Shown: positions 52,402 to 62,053, counted from the stretch's first letter. The stretch: DNA of 64,000 nucleotides from JAFAXD01 sp963760435 (GCA_963760435.1 CAVXDE010000025.1:248001-312000); one strand, 5' to 3'. Made by a program: numbers and translations. Notes: generated by a model not told the origin, from the sequence alone.

Positions 52402-54006
52402 TCAGCGCATCCGTTCGGCGAGAGCTTGTTCCACCGCCTCAAGTCCAGCGACGAGCTGCGGACCGCGCGCGGTGCGCCGTGGCTCAGCAGGTGTCTGGTC
52501 CCAGCCTCCGGGCGGCGGCCTCACGCGGACGGCTTCATCCGCCTCAGGCTCGGGAACAAAGGATTCGATGGCCGCTTTGACACTGGCGCGCTGGCCCGCA
52601 TCGAGCTGTTGCGCAATCTCATCGCGCTTTTTCACCGCCGCGGGGTCGCCGTGGCGAGCGGCCAGCGCAAACCATTTGTAGGCCTCGATCGGGTTGCACC
52701 CGGTTCCCGCGCCACGCTCGTAGAGAACCGCGAGATTGAATTGGCTGTCCGCGAGCCCGTGCATCGCGGCTTTGCGAAACCATTGAGCTGCACTTGCGTA
52801 GTCAAGGTTGCCGCCGGTGCCTTGGGCGTAGAGCACTGCAAGATTGTGCATAGCCTTGGCGTTGCCACGCTGCGCGGCCGCCAGGTAATAGACGCGCGCG
52901 AGCTGCGGATCCTTTGCGACTCCCAACCCCTTCTCGTAGATGCCGCCGAGCGCGAGTTGCGCGGGCGCGACACCCGCCTGGGCAGCGCGGTCGAGCCAGC
53001 TCACGGCCTGTTCGGTTGGCCCCAGGCGCTGCGTAAGGCGCACACCAACTTCATATGCAGCCGCCGGATCGCGCGCAGCTGCGGCGGCAATCAGCCTTGC
53101 CCCGATTGCGAGGGGCAGGTTCGCCGCCGCGGATAGATCGGAGATAGAAGCCTGCGTTCCGGTTGCAGCGTGAACCGACGTACTGTCCAACCGGGGACCT
53201 CGGTCAGCGACCTTGGTGGCAGGTTTCGCACTCTCCGCGACCGGTCTCGGTGCCACCCGCGACAGTCCCAACTGCAGTGCGCCCATGAATCCGATGGCCA
53301 ACGCCAACCCGAGCATCAACTTCGGGAAGGCACGTCGGAACGCCTGGTTGCGTGCGGATGATGGAGGAGCGGTCCGTTTCGGATCGGGCACATCCGGGGC
53401 CGCTTGCCGTAACGAGGTAGAGGGTTCCCGGCGAACGGACGTTTCACGCGATGGCATTTCCGCCAGCCGGGCGAGGCAACAATCGGCGTGTGTGCGCGCC
53501 TCGTGCACGCTGCTAACCAGATCGGCAATGCCCCGTTCGATGGAATCGAACTTACAAAGGTGAAGCTCGGGCCGCGGCTGGACAGGCTGCGACCGGTCCG
53601 GAGAGTTCACGGCGCCGTTCTGGGCCGCTTGCAGGAGCTCAATCTTCTCGCTCAGAACCTCGATGACAGTCTCGAAGTTCTGCGCCGCCCGCCGGCGATT
53701 CTCGACACGCAGCGCTGCTATCCCGTCGGCAATGGCGGCGATGCGTTGATCGAGATTGGCAAGAGTGTCGGTGTCAGCCGCGGCGGATCGCGGAGCGGAG
53801 GATCGGGCGAGCGCATCCATCTCGCCGCTCAGATCCGACAGAGCCTCGGCAGAGCGAACGTGGGTCATGACACCACGCAGGCCGGCAATCGCAGTCTCCA
53901 GGGCATCTTCGATTTGCGCGCCGTCGGCGAGGGCCACGGGTGCCTCGGGGGCGCCCCGCGCGCGGGGCGAAGCAGCTTTGCGATGCCACGGTGCGCTGAG
54001 TTTCAT
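52402..54006 (-). CDS. PodJ-like polar localisation protein with Sel1 repeats
   Basis: 534 residues from ATG 54006; a longer start at 54072 is possible. Residues 30-200 are charged and helical with coiled-coil-like stretches (LANLDQRIAAIADGIAALRV, NFETVIEVLSEKIELLQ). One membrane helix (FPKLMLGLALAIGFMGALQL) lies near residue 245. The periplasmic C-terminal part has four Sel1/TPR units, for example AAAYEVGVRLTQRLGPTEQA, APAQLALGGIYEKGLGVAKD and ADSQFNLAVLYERGAG. This is the order seen in PodJ polarity proteins of Alphaproteobacteria, though it is shorter than Caulobacter PodJ. An exact function is inferred. Confidence 0.8.
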   Translation of the reverse strand: MKLSAPWHRKAASPRARGAPEAPVALADGAQIEDALETAIAGLRGVMTHVRSAEALSDLSGEMDALARSSAPRSAAADTDTLANLDQRIAAIADGIAALRVENRRRAAQNFETVIEVLSEKIELLQAAQNGAVNSPDRSQPVQPRPELHLCKFDSIERGIADLVSSVHEARTHADCCLARLAEMPSRETSVRREPSTSLRQAAPDVPDPKRTAPPSSARNQAFRRAFPKLMLGLALAIGFMGALQLGLSRVAPRPVAESAKPATKVADRGPRLDSTSVHAATGTQASISDLSAAANLPLAIGARLIAAAAARDPAAAYEVGVRLTQRLGPTEQAVSWLDRAAQAGVAPAQLALGGIYEKGLGVAKDPQLARVYYLAAAQRGNAKAMHNLAVLYAQGTGGNLDYASAAQWFRKAAMHGLADSQFNLAVLYERGAGTGCNPIEAYKWFALAARHGDPAAVKKRDEIAQQLDAGQRASVKAAIESFVPEPEADEAVRVRPPPGGWDQTPAEPRRTARGPQLVAGLEAVEQALAERMR

Positions 54007-54096
54007 GCAAGGACTCGTGTTCGTGCCGCGTCGCGCGGATGGTGCGTCGGGAGCGTGCAACCGCGCTGGCACGCGGGCACAGTGTTAAAGTTTAAG

Positions 54097-54112
54097 GTAA
54101 ACAGCCGGTTAA
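54097..54112 (-). promoter_or_regulatory. Possible CtrA box before the PodJ-like gene
   Basis: On the minus strand, TTAA-CCGGCTG-TTTAC resembles the CtrA consensus TTAA-N7-TTAA(C) with one mismatch. Further TTAA motifs cluster at 54084-54095, and a half-site ATGGTTAA lies near 54200. It lies about 90 bp upstream of the ATG at 54006. CtrA control would fit a polarity gene, but short AT motifs can arise by chance. Confidence 0.3.
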
Positions 54113-54240
54113 GCGGGCCTGTTGAGACGCTCGCTGGCGACCCAATGATGCGCCTGTGTGGCCCTTTTGCACCTTTACGGGGTGCCGCCGTCCATCAACA
54201 ATGGTTAAAACCAAACCGGGCAACGAGCCGGGAGAGACGC

Positions 54241-56037
54241 ATGCCGACTTACAAAGCGCCCGTCGAAGACGTGCAGTTTCTGCTCAGCGACGTCTTCCAC
54301 GTGGAGCGCTATGACAATCTGCCGGGCTTTGCTGACGCCTCGCCGGACGTGGTCGAGGCGATCCTGAGTGAAGCCGCAAAGTTCGCCGAGGAGGTGCTGG
54401 CGCCGCTCAATCGGGTCGGCGACGTTGAAGGCTGTACGCGCCATCCGGACGGCCGGGTGAGCACGCCCAAAGGCTTCAAGGAAGCCTACAAACAGCTCTG
54501 CGACGGTGGCTGGCTCGGCCTCTCCGCACCCGCCGAATATGGCGGCCAGGGACTGCCGGCGACACTGAACACCTGCGTCAGCGAGTTTCTGATCTCAGCC
54601 AATATGGCATTTGCCATGTATTCCGGGCTGGTCCAGGGCGCGGTGTCGGCCATGCTCATCCACGGCGATGACGCCCAGAAGAAGGCTTTCCTGCCCAAGA
54701 TGATTGCCGGCGAATGGGCCGGCACAATGAACCTGACCGAACCCCATTGCGGGACCGATCTCGGCCTGTTGCGCACCAAGGCGGTGCCACAACCGGATGG
54801 CAGCTACAAGATCACCGGAACGAAGATTTTCATCTCCGGTGGCGAGCAGGATCTGACCGAAAATATCATTCACCTGGTGCTTGCGCGCATCGATGGCGCA
54901 CCGCCCGGCACCAAGGGCATCTCGCTGTTCGTGGTGCCCAAAATGTCCATCAAACCTGACGGGACGCTGGCGGGTCCGAACGGAGTGTCCTGCGGCTCGA
55001 TCGAGCACAAGATGGGCATCCACGGCAATTCCACCTGCGTGATGAACTACGAAGACGCCACCGGCTGGCTGGTCGGCGAGGCCAATCACGGCCTCAACGC
55101 CATGTTCACCATGATGAATCACGCGCGCCTGGGCGTCGGGCTCCAGGGTCTTGCGTTGTCCGAGGTCGCCTATCAGAACGCCGCGACCTACGCGAAGGAG
55201 CGCCTGCAAGGCCGCGCGCTGAGCGGACCGGCCTATCCCGACAAACCGGCGGATCCGATCATCGTGCATCCGGACATCCGCCGCGTCCTGATGTCGATCC
55301 GCGCCTTCAATGAAGCGGCCCGCGCGCTCGTGCTGTGGATGGCACTCAACGGCGACGTCGCGCACCGCTCCGAGGATGCCAAGGCGCGGCAGGCGTCGGA
55401 CGATATCATGGGCCTGCTCACCCCGGTGATCAAAGGCGTGCTGACCGATACCGGTTTCGCCAACACGGTCCTGGCGCAACAAGTGTTTGGTGGACACGGC
55501 TACATCGCCGAGCATGGGATGGAGCAGTTCGTGCGCGATGCGCGCATCGCCATGATCTACGAGGGCGCCAACGGGATCCAGGCGCTCGATCTGGTTGGAC
55601 GCAAGCTTCCCAAGGATGGCGGCCGCGCCATCATGGCGTTCTTTACCGAGGTGCAGTCCTACATGAAGGATCACGCCTCGGACGCCGCACTCAAACCATA
55701 CCTCGACCCGCTCGGCAAAGCGCTCGGACATCTGCAGCAGGCGACGATGTGGTTCATGCAGAACGCGATGAAAGCGCCCGATAATGCCGGCGCCGGCGCG
55801 ACTGACTACATGCATCTGTTCGGATTGGTGGCGCTTGGCTACATGTGGTGCCGCATCGTCGAAGCTGCGAATGCGAAGCTTGCGAATGGCGCGAACGGAA
55901 ACGCCGATCGGCTGAAAACGAAGCTCGTCACCGGCCGCTTCTTCGTCGAGCGACTGCTGCCCGAGACCGCGGCTCACCTGGCGCGGATCGAAGCCGGTGC
56001 CAAGAGCACGATGGAGCTGCCGGTTGAGGCGTTTTGA
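54241..56037 (+). CDS. Acyl-CoA dehydrogenase with C-terminal extension (FadE/DmdC type)
   Basis: 598 residues from ATG 54241, with GGGAGAG upstream; the open frame back to 53488 shadows the PodJ-like gene. The N-terminus PTYKAPVEDVQFLLSDVFHV is typical of the long ACAD group that includes DmdC. Substrate/FAD motifs are MNLTEPHCGTDLGLLRTKA and ITGTKIFISGGEQDLTENI. The catalytic base is Glu441 in IAMIYEGANGIQALDLVGRK. A 130-residue C-terminal domain follows. It introduces the first double bond of fatty-acid beta-oxidation; thiolase and FadB-type genes lie downstream. Confidence 0.93.
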   Translation: MPTYKAPVEDVQFLLSDVFHVERYDNLPGFADASPDVVEAILSEAAKFAEEVLAPLNRVGDVEGCTRHPDGRVSTPKGFKEAYKQLCDGGWLGLSAPAEYGGQGLPATLNTCVSEFLISANMAFAMYSGLVQGAVSAMLIHGDDAQKKAFLPKMIAGEWAGTMNLTEPHCGTDLGLLRTKAVPQPDGSYKITGTKIFISGGEQDLTENIIHLVLARIDGAPPGTKGISLFVVPKMSIKPDGTLAGPNGVSCGSIEHKMGIHGNSTCVMNYEDATGWLVGEANHGLNAMFTMMNHARLGVGLQGLALSEVAYQNAATYAKERLQGRALSGPAYPDKPADPIIVHPDIRRVLMSIRAFNEAARALVLWMALNGDVAHRSEDAKARQASDDIMGLLTPVIKGVLTDTGFANTVLAQQVFGGHGYIAEHGMEQFVRDARIAMIYEGANGIQALDLVGRKLPKDGGRAIMAFFTEVQSYMKDHASDAALKPYLDPLGKALGHLQQATMWFMQNAMKAPDNAGAGATDYMHLFGLVALGYMWCRIVEAANAKLANGANGNADRLKTKLVTGRFFVERLLPETAAHLARIEAGAKSTMELPVEAF

Positions 56038-56079
56038 TGCCGCTGTAGCTGTCGACCGGGCATCCGCCGGCAGGGTGCG

Positions 56080-56616
56080 TCAACGCCCGACCTCGTAGTG
56101 CGACTGGACGAGACCCGAGGGAAAACTCTTCGTCGATTGATGCTTCAGCTTGATGTCTTTTTCGGTCGGCCCGAAAAGCGGCAGGCCTGTGCCGATAAGG
56201 ATCGGAATGCGGGTTATGATCATCTCCGCGATCAACCCCTCCTGCAAGAACGCCTGAATGGTCTTGCCGCCGTCGATATAGACGCGGTTCCAGCCCTCCG
56301 CCTTGACGAGCTCCATGGTTTCAGACGGCCGGCTGTTCCAGAAGCGCACACGCCCGACGAGGTCCGGAGGGACCTCCGAATCGGCCAGTTTATGGGACAA
56401 GACGATGACCGGTTTCGCGTAAGGCCAGGAGCCGAAGCTGCGCGCCATTTCGTATGTGCCACGCCCCATGATCAGCCCGTCGACCGTCGCCATGAAGGCC
56501 TCGTAGCCGTGATCCTCATTGTCCATCCCCGGGTGGGAGAGCCAGTCGATCTCACCGTGCCGGCGGGCGATGAAGCCGTCGAGGCTGGAAGCAATAAACA
56601 CGTGTCCTGTCGCCAT
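56080..56616 (-). CDS. Dihydrofolate reductase / RibD C-terminal family protein
   Basis: 178 residues from ATG 56616. It opens GHVFIASSLDGFIARRHGEI, followed by LIMGRGTYEMARSFGSWPYA, KPVIVLSHKLADSEVP and VYIDGGKTIQAFLQEGLIAE, all RibD_C/DHFR-like NADPH-binding signatures. The ending ITRIPILIGTGLPLFGPTEK is equally typical. Stand-alone members are reductases of unknown substrate. It lies on the opposite strand inside a beta-oxidation cluster and is probably unrelated to it. The following gap (56617-56876) shows no feature. Confidence 0.9.
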   Translation of the reverse strand: MATGHVFIASSLDGFIARRHGEIDWLSHPGMDNEDHGYEAFMATVDGLIMGRGTYEMARSFGSWPYAKPVIVLSHKLADSEVPPDLVGRVRFWNSRPSETMELVKAEGWNRVYIDGGKTIQAFLQEGLIAEMIITRIPILIGTGLPLFGPTEKDIKLKHQSTKSFPSGLVQSHYEVGR

Positions 56617-56876
56617 CCGTTGGCCCGTGTGTGCTGCGCGTCAGCCGCTGTTTAATCCAGCCGCCGCAGTCCGCCGAACGAGCGGGTAATGACCTCGGCA
56701 TGGAAACTGGTATCCTGCGGCCAACCAGTGAAGATGCATTCGGCTGGAACGCAAATGATGTTCTTGCGAATTTGAGAATAGGGTCAACACCGTACGCGTG
56801 CTAGATCAGCGGAGACACCTCGGTCAACACCCGTACGCTGCAGGCTGATCGCGAGGAGTTTGTAGGGAGAGGTCCA

Positions 56877-58085
56877 ATGACCGACGCATTCGTCTATGAC
56901 CACGTTCGCACCCCGCGCGGCCGGGGCAAGCCGGACGGCGCACTGCACGAGGTCACCGCGCTTGATCTCGCGACCCACGCGCTCGCCGTCATCAAGGATC
57001 GCAACAAGCTCGAGCCGAAGCTGGTCGACGACGTGGTGATGGGGTGTGTCGACCCCATCGGCGAGGCCGGCGGCGTAATCCCGCGCGCAGCCGCGCTCAA
57101 GGCCGGCTATGGCGACCAGGTCCCCGGAGTCCAGCTCAGCCGGTTCTGCGCGTCGGGGCTTGATGCGATCAATTTCGCCGCGGCCGAAGTCATGTCCGGC
57201 CAGCACGACATGACGATCGGCGGCGGCGTTGAATCGATGAGCCGCATCGGCATCGGCGCGTCCGGTGGCGCTTGGCCAATGGACCCGTCAATCGCAGTGC
57301 CGACCTATTTCATGCCGCAGGGCATTTCCGCCGATCTGATTGCCACCAAGTACGGCTTCTCCCGCGACGACGTCGACGCCTATGCGGTCGAGAGCCAGAA
57401 GCGCGCCGCGCACGCATGGGAGAGCGGGTACTTCAAGAACTCGGTCGCCCCCGTGAAGGATGTCAATGGCATCACCTTGCTCGCCAAGGACGAGCACATG
57501 CGGCCATCGACGACGATGCAGTCGCTTGCATCGCTGCAGCCGTCCTTCGCCATGATGGGCGAGCAAGCCGGGTTCGACGCCGTCGCGGTGCAGAAGCATC
57601 CGGAGCTCGAGGCCGTCAATCACGTGCATCACGCCGGCAATTCGTCCGGCATCGTCGACGGTGCTGCCGCGGTGCTGATCGGCAACAAGGAAGCCGGTGC
57701 CGCCAGCGGGCTCAAGCCACGTGCCAAGATCCGGGCATTCGCCAATATCGGCACGGAGCCAGCCATCATGCTGACCGGCCCGGTCGATGTGACCAGGAAG
57801 GTGCTCAAGCGCGCCGGAATGGAAATCAAGGACATCGACCTCTTCGAGCTCAATGAAGCCTTCGCCTCGGTTGTGCTGCGATTCATGCAGGCATTCGAGA
57901 TCGATCACGCCAAGATCAACGTGAACGGCGGCGCGATCGCCATGGGTCATCCGCTGGGCGCGACCGGCGCGATGATCTTGGGCACCGTGCTGGACGAGCT
58001 CGAACGGCGCGGCCTGCAAACCGCACTTGTGACGCTGTGCATCGGCGCCGGCATGGGAACGGCGACGATCATTGAACGTGTTTGA
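56877..58085 (+). CDS. fadA: Acetyl-CoA C-acyltransferase (thiolase, FadA type)
   Basis: 402 residues from ATG 56877, after GTAGGGAGAGG. The nucleophile is Cys91 in VQLSRFCASGLDAI, and His358 in GGAIAMGHPLGATGA and Cys388 in LVTLCIGAGMGTATIIERV complete the active site. It cleaves 3-ketoacyl-CoA to acetyl-CoA and a shortened acyl-CoA, or runs in reverse. The cupin and FadB-type genes follow at short distance, forming a beta-oxidation operon. A length of about 400 residues is standard. Confidence 0.93.
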   Translation: MTDAFVYDHVRTPRGRGKPDGALHEVTALDLATHALAVIKDRNKLEPKLVDDVVMGCVDPIGEAGGVIPRAAALKAGYGDQVPGVQLSRFCASGLDAINFAAAEVMSGQHDMTIGGGVESMSRIGIGASGGAWPMDPSIAVPTYFMPQGISADLIATKYGFSRDDVDAYAVESQKRAAHAWESGYFKNSVAPVKDVNGITLLAKDEHMRPSTTMQSLASLQPSFAMMGEQAGFDAVAVQKHPELEAVNHVHHAGNSSGIVDGAAAVLIGNKEAGAASGLKPRAKIRAFANIGTEPAIMLTGPVDVTRKVLKRAGMEIKDIDLFELNEAFASVVLRFMQAFEIDHAKINVNGGAIAMGHPLGATGAMILGTVLDELERRGLQTALVTLCIGAGMGTATIIERV

Positions 58086-58102
58086 GTATTGACGGGGGAT
58101 TT

Positions 58103-58564
58103 ATGCCGAAAGTGGATATCAGCAAGGCGAAGGTGCGGACCGGCAGCAACTATCCGCCCCAGTTCCAAAATGTCGTGCAGGGGCGCGAGAAATCTGTATT
58201 GGGCGATTTGGTTGGCCTCACGCAGTTCGGCGTTAATCTGACCCGTCTCAAACCCGGCGCGGGCTCGGCGCTGCGCCATTGGCACGAGAACGAGGACGAG
58301 TTTGTGTACATACTCGAAGGCGAGCTTGTGCTGGTCGAGGACGAAGGCGAGACTCTGCTGCGGACCGGCGATGCCGCAGGCTTCAAAGCTGGCGTGGCCA
58401 ACGGTCATCATCTCGTTAACAGAACACAGCGAGACGCCGTCTATCTGGAAATCGGGACCCGCGCCCCAACAGAACGCGCGCATTATCCCGACGTCGATCT
58501 CGAATTCATTCGCGACAAGGATAAAGTCCAGGTGCGCCACAAGTCCGGCGAACCCTATGCGTGA
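58103..58564 (+). CDS. Cupin domain protein
   Basis: 153 residues from ATG 58103, just after GGGGGA; TTG 58082 is a weaker alternative. The first cupin motif is seen in LRHWHENEDEFVYILEGELV (His, His, Glu ligands) and the second around GFKAGVANGHHLVNRTQ, so a bound metal is likely. The tail YPDVDLEFIRDKDK is common in small cupins annotated next to fatty-acid genes. It lies 17 nt after the thiolase and 12 nt before the FadB-type gene, so it is part of that operon. Its substrate is unknown. Confidence 0.88.
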   Translation: MPKVDISKAKVRTGSNYPPQFQNVVQGREKSVLGDLVGLTQFGVNLTRLKPGAGSALRHWHENEDEFVYILEGELVLVEDEGETLLRTGDAAGFKAGVANGHHLVNRTQRDAVYLEIGTRAPTERAHYPDVDLEFIRDKDKVQVRHKSGEPYA

Positions 58565-58576
58565 GGGAGGAAGTGC

Positions 58577-60784
58577 GTGACCAATTTCAAGTATGAAGTC
58601 GATCAGGACGGCATCGCGCTCATCACCTGGGACATGCCTGGCCGTTCCATGAATGTGCTCAACAACGACGTGTTGAGCGAGCTCGAAGCGCTGCTGGACA
58701 AGACCACGGCCGACGCCGCGATCAAGGGTGTTGTGGTCACGACCGGCAAGGATACGTTCTCCGGCGGAGCCGACCTCACAGTGCTTCAGAAGTTAAGCAG
58801 CCAGTTCGAGCAAGTGCGTAAATCCCAGGGTGAAGAAGCCGCGGGGCGAATGTTCTTTGAGGAGAGCCGCAAGGCCTCGGTGCTGTATCGCAAGATCGAA
58901 ACCTGCGGCAAGCCGTGGGCCTGCGCAATTCGTGGCACGGCGGTGGGGGGCGGCTTTGAGCTTGCGCTCGCCTGCCACTATCGCGTCGCCAGCGACGATC
59001 CACGCACCCGCGTCGGATTGCCGGAGATCAAGGTTGGACTGTTCCCCGGCGCGGGCGGGACGACGCGGATTGCGCGCATTCTGCCGCCCGCCGATGCCTT
59101 GCAGTATCTGCTCAAGGGCGACTTGCTACGCACCGATCGGGCACAGAAGATGAAGCTCATCGACGCGGTCGTGCCGACGGCAGACTTGGTGAAGACGGCG
59201 AAGGATTGGATCAAGGCGGGTGGCAGCCCGAAAAAGCCCTGGGATCAGGACAAGTTCCGCCTGCCTGGCGGCCCCGTCTATTCCAAGGAGGGGATGATGA
59301 CCTTCCCGGTCGCCAACGCGATCTATCGGCGCGAGACCTACGACAACTACCCGGCAGCGCGCGCGATCTTGCAGGTTGTGTACGAAGGCTTGCTGGTACC
59401 GTTCGATCATGCGCTGCGCATCGAGCAGCGCTGGTTCGCCAAGATCGTGCGCTCGCCACAAGCTGCAGCCATGACCCGCTCGCTGTTTGTCTCCTTGCAG
59501 GAGCTCAACAAGGGCGCGCGCCGTCCCGCGCAGGTGCCGGCGTCGCGCATCAAGCGCGTCGGCATCATCGGGGCCGGTTTCATGGGTGCGAGCATCGGCT
59601 ATGTGACGGCACAGGCCGGCATCGACGTCGTGCTGATCGATGAGGATCAGGAAAAGGCCGATCGCGGCAAAGCCGTATCCGAGAAGTTGATCAGCGAACA
59701 GGTCAAGCGCGGCCGCGCCTCCGACGCAGAGCGGGGCGCACTGCTGGCCCGCCTTACGGCCACTCCCGACTATGCGGCATTGAAAAATTGTGACCTGGTT
59801 ATCGAGGCCGTATTTGAGCGCCGCGACGTGAAGGCGCAGACCATCAAGCGTGCACAGGACATCATCGGCAGCAACGTGATCTTCGGATCCAATACGTCGA
59901 CTTTGCCGATCACCACACTCGCCAACGAATTCAAGGATCCCGCGCGTTTCATCGGCATCCATTTCTTCTCTCCGGTGGAAAAGATGATGCTGGTCGAGAT
60001 CATCCTCGGCAAGCACACCGGCGACGCCGCACTTGCGGCGGCGATGGACTATGTCCGCGCGATCAAGAAGACCCCGATCGTCGTCAACGATTCGCGCGGC
60101 TTCTACACATCACGCGTGGTCGGCACGTATATCCGCGAAGGTCACCTGATGTTGAGCGAAGGCGTTCCGCCGGCGATGATCGAGAACGTGGCGCGCGCGG
60201 CCGGCATGCCGGTTGGTCCGCTCGCACTCAACGACGAAGTCGCGGTCGATCTTGCCTGGAAGATTCTGCAGGCGACCGAGGCCGATCTTGGCCCGCAGGG
60301 CGTCGATCCGCGGCAGAAGGCATTGCTTGAGCAAATGGTCGACAAGCTCGGCCGCAATGGCCGCAAGAACAAGAAGGGGTTCTACGATTATCCCGAGCAG
60401 GGCCCTAAGCGACTTTGGCCCGGCTTGGCGCAGCTGCAGCCGAACCGGCTTGCGCCCGATGATGTTGATATCGATGAGCTGAAAGCGCGTCTGCTGGGCA
60501 TTCAAGCGTTGGAGACCGCGCGCTGCTTTGAGGAACAAGTGCTCACGGATGTGCGTGAAGCTGATGTTGGGTCGATCCTCGGATTTGGGTTCGCTCCGTT
60601 TTCCGGGGGCACGCTCAGCTACATCGATATGATAGGCGTGGCGACCTTCGTCGAGCAATGCCGCAAGCTCGAAGCCAAATACGGCGAGCGCTTCAAACCA
60701 GCGCAGCTCCTTGTCGATATGGCGGCAAAAGGTGAAAGCTTCTATAGCCGCTTCGCTTCCGCTGGCCAGGAGAAGGCCGCATAG
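58577..60784 (+). CDS. fadB: Trifunctional-type enoyl-CoA hydratase / 3-hydroxyacyl-CoA dehydrogenase
   Basis: 735 residues from GTG 58577, with GAGGGAGGAAG upstream. Residues 1-200 are a crotonase domain (GGADLTVLQKLSSQFEQV, AIRGTAVGGGFELALACHYR, PEIKVGLFPGAGGTTRIARI). Residues 315-500 form the NAD-binding domain (RVGIIGAGFMGASIGYVTAQ, SNTSTLPITTLA, GIHFFSPVEKMMLVEII) with the C-terminal dehydrogenase domain after it (NDSRGFYTSRVVGTYIREG). It hydrates enoyl-CoA and oxidises the product in beta-oxidation, working with the thiolase upstream. FadJ-type and FadB-type cannot be separated by eye. Confidence 0.92.
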   Translation: MTNFKYEVDQDGIALITWDMPGRSMNVLNNDVLSELEALLDKTTADAAIKGVVVTTGKDTFSGGADLTVLQKLSSQFEQVRKSQGEEAAGRMFFEESRKASVLYRKIETCGKPWACAIRGTAVGGGFELALACHYRVASDDPRTRVGLPEIKVGLFPGAGGTTRIARILPPADALQYLLKGDLLRTDRAQKMKLIDAVVPTADLVKTAKDWIKAGGSPKKPWDQDKFRLPGGPVYSKEGMMTFPVANAIYRRETYDNYPAARAILQVVYEGLLVPFDHALRIEQRWFAKIVRSPQAAAMTRSLFVSLQELNKGARRPAQVPASRIKRVGIIGAGFMGASIGYVTAQAGIDVVLIDEDQEKADRGKAVSEKLISEQVKRGRASDAERGALLARLTATPDYAALKNCDLVIEAVFERRDVKAQTIKRAQDIIGSNVIFGSNTSTLPITTLANEFKDPARFIGIHFFSPVEKMMLVEIILGKHTGDAALAAAMDYVRAIKKTPIVVNDSRGFYTSRVVGTYIREGHLMLSEGVPPAMIENVARAAGMPVGPLALNDEVAVDLAWKILQATEADLGPQGVDPRQKALLEQMVDKLGRNGRKNKKGFYDYPEQGPKRLWPGLAQLQPNRLAPDDVDIDELKARLLGIQALETARCFEEQVLTDVREADVGSILGFGFAPFSGGTLSYIDMIGVATFVEQCRKLEAKYGERFKPAQLLVDMAAKGESFYSRFASAGQEKAA

Positions 60785-61995
60785 CAAATACCAGCAGTCG
60801 CTCCTTCCTGAGTTGGCGCGAGGTACCCGGCGGCGTCTGGGCGCTGGGCGTCGTCTCGTTGTTGATGGACCTCTCCTCGGAGATGATCCATGCCCTGTTT
60901 CCGCTTTATCTCGTGACTGTGCTCGGCGCCTCCATGCTCACGGTCGGCATGATCGAAGGGATGGCCGAAGCCATCGCGATGATCACCAAGATCTTCTCCG
61001 GCGCGCTCAGCGATTATATCGGCAAGCGCAAGGTCCTCGCCGCGCTGGGCTACGGCCTTGCGGCTTTCACCAAACCAATCTTTCCACTCGCCCCGACCAT
61101 CGGCTGGCTCATGACGGCGCGATTCGTGGATCGGGTCGGTAAGGGTATTCGCGGTGCTCCGCGCGACGCGCTCATCGCCGACCTTGCGCCGGATGATTTG
61201 CGCGGCGCGAGCTACGGGCTTCGCCAATCGCTCGATACGGTTGGTGCCGTACTGGGACCGCTGCTGGCTCTCACGTTAATGTACGTACTGGCCGACAACT
61301 TCACGGCCGTGTTCTGGATCGCTGTTGTTCCGGCGTTCGTCTCATTCGCGGTGATCTTGTTCTGGGTGCATGAGCCGGAGCGACCAACCACCAAAGAGGG
61401 CGGCGAAAAGCGCCTGACATTCGCGGCCCTCGCCAGGCTCGGCCGGCCCTATTGGCTGGTTGTTATTGTCGGCAGCGTATTCACGCTCGCGCGATTCAGC
61501 GAAGCGTTTTTGTTGCTGCGTGCCCAATCAATCGGCCTGCCGCTCGCCCTGGTCCCCGGCGTGATGGTGGTGATGAATGTTGTGTACGCGCTCGTCGCCT
61601 GGCCGGCCGGCACCTTGTCGGACAGCCTGGGCCGTTACGGATTGCTGGCCGCGGGATTTGGCCTGTTGTTGATCGCCGATCTCACTTTGGCCTTCGCAAA
61701 TAGCGTGGCATGGCTCGCCCTTGGGGTTGCGTTGTGGGGCCTGCACATGGGCCTGACTCAGGGATTGCTGGCAAGTCTCGTTGCCGATACCTCGCCGGCG
61801 CCGATCCGCGGGACTGCGTTTGGTATGTTCAACCTGATCACCGGGTTCGCAACGTTGGTTGCGAGCGTAGTTGCAGGTGCACTGTGGGACCAGATCGGGC
61901 CCACCGGGACCTTTCTGGCAGGCGCGATATTTACAGCGATCGCTCTGCTGACGCTGCTGCCGCTACGGACAAACGTCGCGACGCGCTCTGAATAG
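60781..61995 (+). CDS. MFS transporter with unclear start codon
   Basis: The conserved N-terminus EVPGGVWALGVVSLLMDLSS lies before the first ordinary start (TTG 60859). In this frame the only upstream candidates are ATA 60781, which follows AGGAGAAGG by 4 nt, and CTG 60808. From 60781 the product has about 404 residues. Twelve helices and MFS loops are visible (KIFSGALSDYIGKRKVLAAL, DRVGKGIRGAPRDALIADLA, GVMVVMNVVYALVAWPAGTL). The signature 'MD.SSEMIH..P.ylvt.lGas' marks the group related to fosmidomycin-type and YfcJ-like exporters. It overlaps the fadB stop by 4 nt; the substrate is unknown. Confidence 0.85.
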   Translation: MANTSSRSFLSWREVPGGVWALGVVSLLMDLSSEMIHALFPLYLVTVLGASMLTVGMIEGMAEAIAMITKIFSGALSDYIGKRKVLAALGYGLAAFTKPIFPLAPTIGWLMTARFVDRVGKGIRGAPRDALIADLAPDDLRGASYGLRQSLDTVGAVLGPLLALTLMYVLADNFTAVFWIAVVPAFVSFAVILFWVHEPERPTTKEGGEKRLTFAALARLGRPYWLVVIVGSVFTLARFSEAFLLLRAQSIGLPLALVPGVMVVMNVVYALVAWPAGTLSDSLGRYGLLAAGFGLLLIADLTLAFANSVAWLALGVALWGLHMGLTQGLLASLVADTSPAPIRGTAFGMFNLITGFATLVASVVAGALWDQIGPTGTFLAGAIFTAIALLTLLPLRTNVATRSE

Positions 61996-62053
61996 CGGAA
62001 CACCTCGCCTTCTCATCGCGTTTGCCCCTACGGGGCATGCGTTGGAGGCGATC

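Noticed and set aside
53488..54240. N-terminal extension of the acyl-CoA dehydrogenase
   Set aside because: The extension is antisense to the PodJ-like gene. ATG 54241 has a ribosome site and the conserved family N-terminus.
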